Source: Savagea sp.
GTDB lineage: Bacteria; Bacillota; Bacilli; Bacillales_A; Planococcaceae
Reading direction: 5' to 3'
Assembly (NCBI GenBank): GCA_030146155.1
Contig: JASLCF010000071.1
Span: 1-28,950, forward strand
Length of the DNA stretch: 28,950 nucleotides
Shown here: in pieces, positions 23,039 to 28,950 of the stretch
Numbering within the stretch: the stretch's first letter is position 1
Layout: the number at the start of each line of letters is the position of its first letter
Program-made: the position numbers and the translations under genes
The notes under the pieces: model-generated
The model's input: the letters and a program-made list of their open reading frames with translations, nothing else
Database searches by the model: none
What the model was told of the DNA's origin: nothing

Positions 23039-24829
23039 ATGACTAAAATCGACGAGTCGATGATTGAAAAAGTACGTGAATCGAACGATATTGTTGATTG
23101 TATTAGTGAATATGTTCAATTAACGAAGCGAGGAAAGAATTGGTTTGGCCTTTGTCCTTTTCATAATGAGCAATCGCCTTCTTTTTCAGTCACTGAAGAT
23201 AAACAGCTCTACCATTGTTTTGGATGCGGAGCGAGTGGGACGGTTATCAATTTCATTATGGATATTGAAAATCGGACATTTCCTGATGCGGTCGGTTATT
23301 TAGCTGAAAAAGCGGGTATTACAGTAGATATAGGCACCCATGCAAGTCAACCGAAACAAGAAATAGAGCCGAGATTACAACGCATGATGGATGCACATGC
23401 ACTTGCCGCTGAATTTTATCACCATTTATTAATGAACACAGAGGAGGGTGAGCCAGCCCTACAGTATTTACTAGAACGTGGCTTTACGCAAGAAGAATTA
23501 GAAAAATTACAAATTGGTTGGTCTTTACCCATTTCAGACGCATTGGCAAATGTACTGGCTGATCATGAGTTTGAACGAGAACCTTTAGTAGAAGGTGGAC
23601 TGCTGTTTCAAAATGAGGATGGCAGTTTTTTTGACCGATTTCGTAATCGGATTATGTTTCCTATCGAAAATCGAGAAGGAAAAATTGTTGGTTTCTCTGG
23701 AAGGGTTTTGGAGAAAGAGGATGGTCCAAAATATTTAAATAGTCCAGAAACACCTATTTTTGAAAAAAGTAAAATCCTTTACAATATTCACCGAGCCAGA
23801 ATGAGCATCCGAAAAAATAATCGTGTGATATTATTTGAAGGGTTTATGGATTCGATTGCTGCTATGCGAGGTGAATTAAATGAGACGGTTGCAATGATGG
23901 GAACGTCCTTGTCTACAGATCATTTGATGCAAATGAAGCGTTTGACGAATCATTTATATATTTGTTGTGATGGTGACGAAGCGGGAATGGAAGCCGGTTA
24001 TCGTGTAGCTAAGTTAGCAATGCAAGAAAAGATGGATGTCAAACTGATCATTCTTCCACAAGGAATGGACCCAGATGATTACATCGGTACCTATGGAATT
24101 GAGACCTTTGAAAAGAAAATGGTTGAAATGGCTCATTCTTTTATGAATTTTATGCTACAATACGCTAGGCGTAATAAAAATTTGAAATTAGATTACGAAA
24201 TTGAGCAATATATTCATGAGGTAGTGGAAGAGTTGGCTTTACGCTCTTCTCCCATTGAAAGAGAGCTCGTTATTCAAGCATTAGCTGATCAAACAGGTAT
24301 TAGTCAAGCATTGATTGAACAACAATTAGAACAAAGAGTCCAACGCCAAGCCAAACAAGTCGTTCAAACGAAACCTCACATTGTCGATGAAGGTCCAGTT
24401 GAACGTAAAGTGTTTAGAAAAAGTGAAATGCTTTTGCTAGCACATGCTTTGTCGGAGGCCGCGTATTATGAACGAATTCTCGAGGAAGGGCACGATGTTT
24501 TTATCGATGAAACGTTTATGACTCTCTTTTTATCACTAGCTGCCTTTTACGAAGAACACCAAACGATAGATGCTGACCGATTTTTAGAGACGTTAACTCA
24601 TCGTTTGCACCAACAAATCGTTGGTACAGCACTTCGCTTAGAAAGAGCAGTAGACCATGGCCAAAGGGAGGTAGAGGATTGTATTGCACACCTTCACGCC
24701 GAAAAATTGCGTCATAGAATTACTGCCAAAAAAGAAGAACTGAAACGATTAGAACAAAATAATGATCGTGAAGCGGCAAATCGTTTGTTAGTAGAAGTCA
24801 TCGAGTTAACGAAACAATTAAAGAAATGA
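23039..24829 (+). CDS. dnaG: DNA primase DnaG
   Basis: The 596-residue protein has an N-terminal CHC2 zinc domain (C39, H42, C60, C63 in CPFHNEQSPSF...YHCFGCG), the primase core with a TOPRIM domain (VILFEGFMDSIAAMRG about 262-277; CCDGDEAGMEAG about 306-317), and a helical C-terminal domain (about 450-596) that contacts DnaB-type helicase. It lays RNA primers at the fork. ATG 23039 is six bases after GAGAGGTG; the ATG three bases earlier and the GTG at 23030 are too close to or inside that site. It is followed 23 bases on by sigA, the classical macromolecular-synthesis operon pairing. Confidence 0.97.
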   Translation: MTKIDESMIEKVRESNDIVDCISEYVQLTKRGKNWFGLCPFHNEQSPSFSVTEDKQLYHCFGCGASGTVINFIMDIENRTFPDAVGYLAEKAGITVDIGTHASQPKQEIEPRLQRMMDAHALAAEFYHHLLMNTEEGEPALQYLLERGFTQEELEKLQIGWSLPISDALANVLADHEFEREPLVEGGLLFQNEDGSFFDRFRNRIMFPIENREGKIVGFSGRVLEKEDGPKYLNSPETPIFEKSKILYNIHRARMSIRKNNRVILFEGFMDSIAAMRGELNETVAMMGTSLSTDHLMQMKRLTNHLYICCDGDEAGMEAGYRVAKLAMQEKMDVKLIILPQGMDPDDYIGTYGIETFEKKMVEMAHSFMNFMLQYARRNKNLKLDYEIEQYIHEVVEELALRSSPIERELVIQALADQTGISQALIEQQLEQRVQRQAKQVVQTKPHIVDEGPVERKVFRKSEMLLLAHALSEAAYYERILEEGHDVFIDETFMTLFLSLAAFYEEHQTIDADRFLETLTHRLHQQIVGTALRLERAVDHGQREVEDCIAHLHAEKLRHRITAKKEELKRLEQNNDREAANRLLVEVIELTKQLKK

Positions 24830-24852
24830 CATCATTTTGAGGAGGACATGAA

Positions 24853-26052
24853 ATGACGAATCATACAGAAGACCATAAAGATGAAGAACGCACATTACTA
24901 GAAGCTAAACGCCATTTAATTGAGATGGGTGAGAAGAATGGTGAGCTTACTCTAGATGAAGTAACTAAAGAATTAGCGGCTTATGAGATGGAGCCTGAAC
25001 AATTTGAACAGTTTTTAGACGATGTCGAAGAAGCTGGCATTGAATTGCATCGTAATGAAGAGGATGAATCTACAAAAGAAGAAGACGACAAGAAAAAAGA
25101 GAAATTCAATCTCGCTGATTTAAGTGCGCCTCCAGGTGTCAAAATAAATGATCCAGTCCGTATGTATTTAAAAGAAATCGGTCGTGTAGACTTATTAACG
25201 GGCGATGAAGAAGTAGAATTAGCTATTAAAATTTTAGACGGTATGGCCGCAGAGGAAAAATTAGAAGCTTTACGCGAAGAAGACCCAGATGTGTATGATA
25301 AAGATTTAGATTTGATGATTATACGTGGAGAAAACGCGAAGAAAGATTTAGCAGAAGCAAACCTTCGACTGGTTGTAAGTATTGCCAAGCGTTATGTCGG
25401 TCGAGGCATGTTGTTTTTAGATTTGATTCAAGAAGGAAACATGGGGCTCATTAAAGCTGTTGAAAAATTTGACCATACGAAAGGATTCAAATTTAGTACA
25501 TATGCTACATGGTGGATTCGTCAAGCGATTACGCGAGCAATTGCTGACCAAGCACGTACGATTCGAATTCCAGTGCATATGGTAGAAACAATTAATAAGC
25601 TCATCCGTGTGCAACGTCAATTATTACAAGACTTAGGACGCGAACCGACGCCAGAAGAAATCGGGGAAGAAATGGACTTAACGGCTGAAAAAGTACGTGA
25701 AATATTAAAAATTTCTCAAGAGCCTGTTTCATTGGAAACACCAATTGGTGAAGAAGATGATTCGCACTTAGGAGATTTCATTGAAGATTCTGAAGCAACA
25801 TCACCTGCAGAGCATGCGGCTTATGAGTTGCTCAAGGAACAATTAGAAGACGTGTTAGATACGTTAACTGATCGTGAGGAAAATGTCCTTCGTTTACGTT
25901 TTGGTTTGGATGATGGACGTACACGCACTTTAGAGGAAGTCGGGAAAGTATTTGGTGTCACAAGAGAGCGTATTCGTCAAATTGAGGCAAAAGCACTTCG
26001 TAAATTACGCCATCCTTCTCGAAGCAAGCGTTTGAAAGACTTTTTAGAATAA
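24853..26052 (+). CDS. sigA: Primary sigma factor SigA (RpoD)
   Basis: A 399-residue housekeeping sigma factor. It has an acidic region 1.1 (about 10-85), region 1.2 with DPVRMYLKEIGRV (100-112), region 2 with ANLRLVVSIAKRYVGRGM through the -10 recognition helix FSTYATWWIRQAITRAI (214-230), region 3 and region 4.2 with VTRERIRQIEAKALRKLR. GAGGAGG precedes the ATG. Compared with my recollection of the 371-residue Bacillus subtilis protein, the extra length is one insertion of about 28 residues (about 131-158) between regions 1.2 and 2.1, containing AAEEKLEALREEDPDVYDKD. Everything around it is nearly identical to Bacillus. Confidence 0.98.
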   Translation: MTNHTEDHKDEERTLLEAKRHLIEMGEKNGELTLDEVTKELAAYEMEPEQFEQFLDDVEEAGIELHRNEEDESTKEEDDKKKEKFNLADLSAPPGVKINDPVRMYLKEIGRVDLLTGDEEVELAIKILDGMAAEEKLEALREEDPDVYDKDLDLMIIRGENAKKDLAEANLRLVVSIAKRYVGRGMLFLDLIQEGNMGLIKAVEKFDHTKGFKFSTYATWWIRQAITRAIADQARTIRIPVHMVETINKLIRVQRQLLQDLGREPTPEEIGEEMDLTAEKVREILKISQEPVSLETPIGEEDDSHLGDFIEDSEATSPAEHAAYELLKEQLEDVLDTLTDREENVLRLRFGLDDGRTRTLEEVGKVFGVTRERIRQIEAKALRKLRHPSRSKRLKDFLE

Positions 26053-26122
26053 GTAGAACGTAAACAGAGAACAAATCATGGAAGGGTAGTTTGTTGTGAA
26101 CAATTGGAAGGAGACGTAAGCG

Positions 26123-26671
26123 ATGAATGAACAACGAAAAAAAATCATCGTTGCAGAAATCCAATACTGGAAGAAAAATAAGCTGTTACCTGCTCATTTT
26201 TGTGATTTTTTACTTACGCTATATACTAAGGGTGAAGAGGAGCCAGCAATCGCACAAGCAGATAAGCAAGCCATTGAAAATAAAGAGAAGAAAACCATGC
26301 ATAATCGTGTGTTTTTGATAGGAGCAATAGGTGCCATTTTACTTACTTTACTTTTTTTGATGGACGATTGGGCCATTTACTTATCTCCATTTGTCTTTCT
26401 CTATGCCATGCTGCTGTTGCTAGGAGGGCGGATGTTTAGTACAACTTACGATGCTCGTCCTATTCTTGCAACAGTCGGTTCCATTTTACTGCTCGCTGCC
26501 AGCTTACATACTTGGCAAGTCTTTTTTCCTTCCAATACATTGGTATTGATTGGTGCTTTGATTTTAAATTGTGTCACCTGGCTTGGTCTAGGTAAATATT
26601 TAAAAATGCTCGTCTTTACAATCGCAGGTTTTATTGGCCTTTCATTGATTGGCGTCTTTCTCATTTTGTAG
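26123..26671 (+). CDS. Uncharacterised membrane protein downstream of sigA
   Basis: The 182-residue protein has a charged cytoplasmic N-terminus (1-60) and about five hydrophobic segments (about 63-80, 84-101, 112-131, 138-156, 161-182). The N-terminal pattern VAEIQYWKKNKLLPAHFCDF followed by LLTLY recalls the start of DUF2157-type membrane proteins, whose function is unknown; this is a resemblance only. It starts at ATG 26123, nine bases after AAGGAGA, 70 bases downstream of sigA and with no terminator between, so it may be read through from the dnaG-sigA transcript. No catalytic or transporter motif is visible. Confidence 0.8.
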   Translation: MNEQRKKIIVAEIQYWKKNKLLPAHFCDFLLTLYTKGEEEPAIAQADKQAIENKEKKTMHNRVFLIGAIGAILLTLLFLMDDWAIYLSPFVFLYAMLLLLGGRMFSTTYDARPILATVGSILLLAASLHTWQVFFPSNTLVLIGALILNCVTWLGLGKYLKMLVFTIAGFIGLSLIGVFLIL

Positions 26672-26796
26672 CACTGCAATATGAAGAAGGCATGAAAACG
26701 CAAGGTAAAAATGAACAAATGCTTGATTTTTGTCCGAATTGTCACAAAGTGATGAAAAAAGTATGGAATGCTCTTTTCGTTTCATCTTTAATACGG

Positions 26797-26802
26797 TACA
26801 AT
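26797..26802 (+). promoter_or_regulatory. Possible -10 box of cccA
   Basis: TACAAT (26797-26802) is a good -10 about 60 bases before cccA, but the -35 region upstream is poor. A perfect hairpin, CTGTAG (26814-26819), AAA, CTACAG (26823-26828), would lie in the leader between this box and the GGGAGGG ribosome binding site. Confidence 0.45.
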
Positions 26803-26861
26803 GTAAGTTGTAACTGTAGAAACTACAGAAAAAGAATCCTGAACAAGGGAGGGTAATCAAC

Positions 26862-27533
26862 ATGAAAAAGACAAGTCCATTAATTCCTTTTGCAATTACG
26901 TTTGGTATGGGTCTCTTATTAATCTTCTTTATTTCTTTAATCGGTGTCGATCAAAAGGCAGAATTGAATAAAGATGAAGATGAAAAAGATAATGGTTCAG
27001 AAGTTACTGAATTCGATCCGGCTGAATTTGCTCAAGGGAAATGTATCTCATGTCACGGTGGAGACTTAACAGGTCAAGGTTCAACTCCTGGTTTAGTTGG
27101 TCTTTCACTATCAGTAGACGAAATTAAAGACATCTTAGAAAATGGTAAAAATGCAATGCCAGCTAACCTGGTACCTGCTCCAAACTTAGATGCAATGGCT
27201 GAATACATCGCAAACCTTGGCGAAGAAGGCGCTGACGCTGGAGAAGCTAAGGAAGACGATGCAGACGGCAAAGAAGAAGGTAAAGAAGAAGACAAAGAAG
27301 ACGATACAGCAGCAGTTGACGCTGGAGAAGGCGAAAAATTAGCAGCATCTTGTATCGGCTGTCACGGTGGAGATCTTACTGGAGGAATGGGACCTGGTTT
27401 AGCAGGAACTTCATTATCTAAAGAAGACTTCGTTGACATCGCAGTAAATGGTAAAGGCACTAATATGCCATCAGGTTTGATGAATGAAGCAGACGCTGAA
27501 GTATTCTTTGAGTACGTGTCATCTTTAAAATAA
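26862..27533 (+). CDS. cccA: Membrane-anchored cytochrome c with two heme domains (cccA locus)
   Basis: A 223-residue protein with one N-terminal membrane anchor (about 7-28) and two tandem small cytochrome c domains on the outer face. Domain 1 has CISCHG (61-66) with a likely axial Met99 in NAMPANL; domain 2 has CIGCHG (164-169) with Met202 in TNMPSGL. The domains are clearly alike (both CHGGDLTG, both GL.G.SLS) and are joined by a very acidic Asp/Glu/Lys/Gly/Ala linker (about 120-157). In Bacillus the gene here, cccA, encodes cytochrome c550 with a single heme and about half the length. It carries electrons towards cytochrome oxidase. The ATG follows GGGAGGG; a terminator follows the stop. 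Confidence 0.93.
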   Translation: MKKTSPLIPFAITFGMGLLLIFFISLIGVDQKAELNKDEDEKDNGSEVTEFDPAEFAQGKCISCHGGDLTGQGSTPGLVGLSLSVDEIKDILENGKNAMPANLVPAPNLDAMAEYIANLGEEGADAGEAKEDDADGKEEGKEEDKEDDTAAVDAGEGEKLAASCIGCHGGDLTGGMGPGLAGTSLSKEDFVDIAVNGKGTNMPSGLMNEADAEVFFEYVSSLK

Positions 27534-27542
27534 TCGAAAACT

Positions 27543-27586
27543 AAAACCGTTAGTGTTCAGGAAACTGAATGTCTGACGGTTTTTCT
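27543..27586 (+). terminator. Terminator after cccA
   Basis: AAAACCGT (27543-27550) pairs with ACGGTTTT (27576-27583). An inner stem TGTTCAG/CTGAATG is closed by a GAAA loop, and T residues run to 27584. Confidence 0.87.
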
Positions 27587-27609
27587 ATCATTCAAGGAGG
27601 ATTTACCCG

Positions 27610-28326
27610 ATGCATGTTGAATTATCCAAGCGATTACAAGTTGTTGCGAGTTATATTCCAAAAGGTGCTAGACTTGTTGATGTAGGCAGTGATCATGCTT
27701 ATGTTCCCATTTATGCACTGCAACAAAATTTAGCTTCTTTTGCTATTGCAGGTGAAGTAGTGAAAGGTCCATTTGAGAGTGCACAACAAAACATAGAAAA
27801 ATATAATTTGAGTAAAAATATAGAGGCTCGTTTAGGTAGTGGATTATCAGTCATTCAACAAGAGGATGAAATGGATACATTGACCATTGCAGGAATGGGT
27901 GGACAATTGATTGCACAGCTTTTGACTGAAGGTGTTGAACAGCTACATACGATGAAGCGCCTGATTTTACAGCCAAATGTGGATAGTCATTTAGTGAGAC
28001 AGTGGCTCATGGCACATTCTTTCCTAATCATTGATGAACAAATTATAAAAGAAGATGATAAGATTTACGAAATTATTGTCGCAGAAAGAGGCCAAGCTAG
28101 TTATTCTGAAGTTGAGCAGTGGATGGGTCCGTATTTAGTCAGAGCATGTTCTCCTGTATTTATTGAGAGATGGACATACGAATTAGAAGGAAGAAGAAGG
28201 ATTGTTGCGGGATTAGCCAAAGCAAAACAAACTGAAACAACAGCATTAAAGCAAAAAGAAATCGAGAGACAAATGAAATGGATAGAAGAGGTGATTCAAC
28301 ATGGTTTCAATGCAACAAATGATTGA
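27610..28326 (+). CDS. trmK: tRNA (adenine22-N1)-methyltransferase TrmK
   Basis: A 238-residue SAM-dependent methyltransferase with motif I LVDVGSDHAYVPI (22-34), the conserved TIAGMGGQLIAQLL and LILQPNVDSHLVRQWL, and a C-terminal coiled-coil segment rich in Lys/Glu/Gln. TrmK (YqfN) makes m1A22 in tRNAs and is found mainly in Firmicutes and related groups. AAGGAGG lies about nine bases before the ATG. It overlaps the following yqfO gene by 26 bases, so the two are translationally coupled, as is usual in Bacillales. Confidence 0.95.
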   Translation: MHVELSKRLQVVASYIPKGARLVDVGSDHAYVPIYALQQNLASFAIAGEVVKGPFESAQQNIEKYNLSKNIEARLGSGLSVIQQEDEMDTLTIAGMGGQLIAQLLTEGVEQLHTMKRLILQPNVDSHLVRQWLMAHSFLIIDEQIIKEDDKIYEIIVAERGQASYSEVEQWMGPYLVRACSPVFIERWTYELEGRRRIVAGLAKAKQTETTALKQKEIERQMKWIEEVIQHGFNATND

Positions 28327-28950
28327 AAGTTTTGAACGCTTTGCTCCAAAACATTTAGCAGAGGACTGGGATCCAGTCGGTTTACAAGTGGGCTCTTTAC
28401 AAGGAAAAGTATCTCGTGTACTTACTACTTTAGACGTGACTGAAGAAGTGATTCAAGAAGCGATCGACCAACAATGTGAGTGTATTTTAGCTCATCATCC
28501 GATGTTATTTAAACCGCTTAAAAAGATTGATTTATCAACGAAAACAGGTCGAATGATTCAGTTGTGTATTCAACATAACATTACAGTTTACGCCGCACAT
28601 ACCAATTTAGATATTACAGAGGGTGGGGTCAATGACTTATTGAGTGAACGGTTGCAATTACTTCATACAAAACCAATGACGGTGACTTCTAAGACTCAGC
28701 TCTATAAACTGGTTGTATTTGTTCCTGAAGGACAGGCAGATGATGTGCGTACAGCTTTAGCAGCAGCAGGAGCAGGTCAACTGGGTGAGTATGAAGCATG
28801 TAGTTATGAAATGCAAGGGATTGGAAGGTTTACACCGACTGACAAGGCCAATCCTACAATTGGCCAACAAGGCGTTCCTGAACAGGTAAGTGAGCTTCGA
28901 CTTGAAGTGATTGTGCCTCAACCTCTTGTCAAAAAGAGCATCCAGGCTCT
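28301..28950 (+). CDS. Nif3/YqfO family metal-binding protein, 5' part only
   Basis: The frame is open from ATG 28301 (AGAGGTGAT six bases upstream, inside trmK) to the end of the window, 216 codons. It has the Nif3/DUF34 signature: EDWDPVGLQVG (21-31), the metal ligands AHHP (64-67) and AHTNLD (99-104). From about residue 130 comes the YqfO-type insertion, a PII/CutA-like domain beginning YKLVVFVPEG and containing ADDVRTALAAAGAGQLGEYE. Databases often call it GTP cyclohydrolase 1 type 2, but its real role is unsettled. The second metal-binding part of the core would lie beyond the window. Confidence 0.94.
   Translation, partial: MVSMQQMIESFERFAPKHLAEDWDPVGLQVGSLQGKVSRVLTTLDVTEEVIQEAIDQQCECILAHHPMLFKPLKKIDLSTKTGRMIQLCIQHNITVYAAHTNLDITEGGVNDLLSERLQLLHTKPMTVTSKTQLYKLVVFVPEGQADDVRTALAAAGAGQLGEYEACSYEMQGIGRFTPTDKANPTIGQQGVPEQVSELRLEVIVPQPLVKKSIQA

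Noticed and set aside
24981..25388. 135-codon open frame on the minus strand with many serines
   Set aside because: It is the complement of the acidic and charged 5' part of sigA; Ser-rich composition is typical of such shadows.
26693..26706. cre-like sequence TGAAAACGCAAGGT upstream of cccA
   Set aside because: The left half fits a CcpA site but the right half lacks the closing CA and symmetry; too weak to call.
1..28950. tRNA, rRNA, CRISPR array, insertion sequence, prophage, defence or biosynthetic island
   Set aside because: No direct repeats with spacers, no transposase or integrase motif and no RNA gene signature were seen; gene content is core-type throughout.

Overview
The window is a low-GC Firmicute chromosome segment of the Bacillales type. 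It holds the conserved housekeeping block that runs in Bacillus-like genomes from hemW and the dnaK operon to sigA and yqfO. A consensus SigW promoter in front of nfeD-floA, a T-box leader on the glycyl-tRNA synthetase gene, and a single-chain (GlyQS-type) synthetase in place of glyQ plus glyS argue for a Bacillales member near Planococcaceae rather than Bacillus itself. Staphylococci share the single-chain synthetase but, as far as I know, lack SigW. This is inference; I could not run a database search.

Layout. 1-7337: the 3' part of hemW, then a CIRCE-controlled heat-shock operon hrcA-grpE-dnaK, a hairpin terminator, and dnaJ-prmA-rsmE. 7340-9897: an unrecognised small gene, mtaB (tRNA ms2t6A) and deoC. 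9907-10248: rpsU as its own unit with a near-perfect promoter and a strong terminator. 10275-13361: a SigW-type operon nfeD-floA-yqfB-like (membrane microdomains and envelope stress). 13362-13648: a gene-free gap with a possible broken reading frame, where spore-formers carry yqfC-yqfD. 13649-19725: the tightly packed operon phoH-pgpH-ybeY-dgkA-cdd-era-recO (RNA and ribosome maturation, c-di-AMP breakdown, lipid carrier recycling, pyrimidine salvage, repair). 19740-21427: glyQS on the minus strand with its T-box leader. 21421-22950: ccpN-ppsR, paired regulators of gluconeogenesis and pyruvate/PEP metabolism. 23039-26052: dnaG-sigA. 26123-28950: a membrane protein, a membrane-anchored cytochrome c (cccA), trmK and the 5' part of yqfO/nif3.

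Nearly everything is core-genome. I see no mobile element, tRNA, rRNA, CRISPR array or defence island, and no convincing undescribed multi-gene system. The points that depart from the usual Bacillales pattern are: a cytochrome c with two tandem heme domains at the cccA locus; a roughly 28-residue insertion in SigA between regions 1.2 and 2.1; the apparent absence of yqeY, yqfC, yqfD and yqzL from their usual places; the minus-strand glyQS whose promoter faces ccpN through a shared palindromic -35 region; and two genes (about 7358-7684 and 26123-26671) without a known role.
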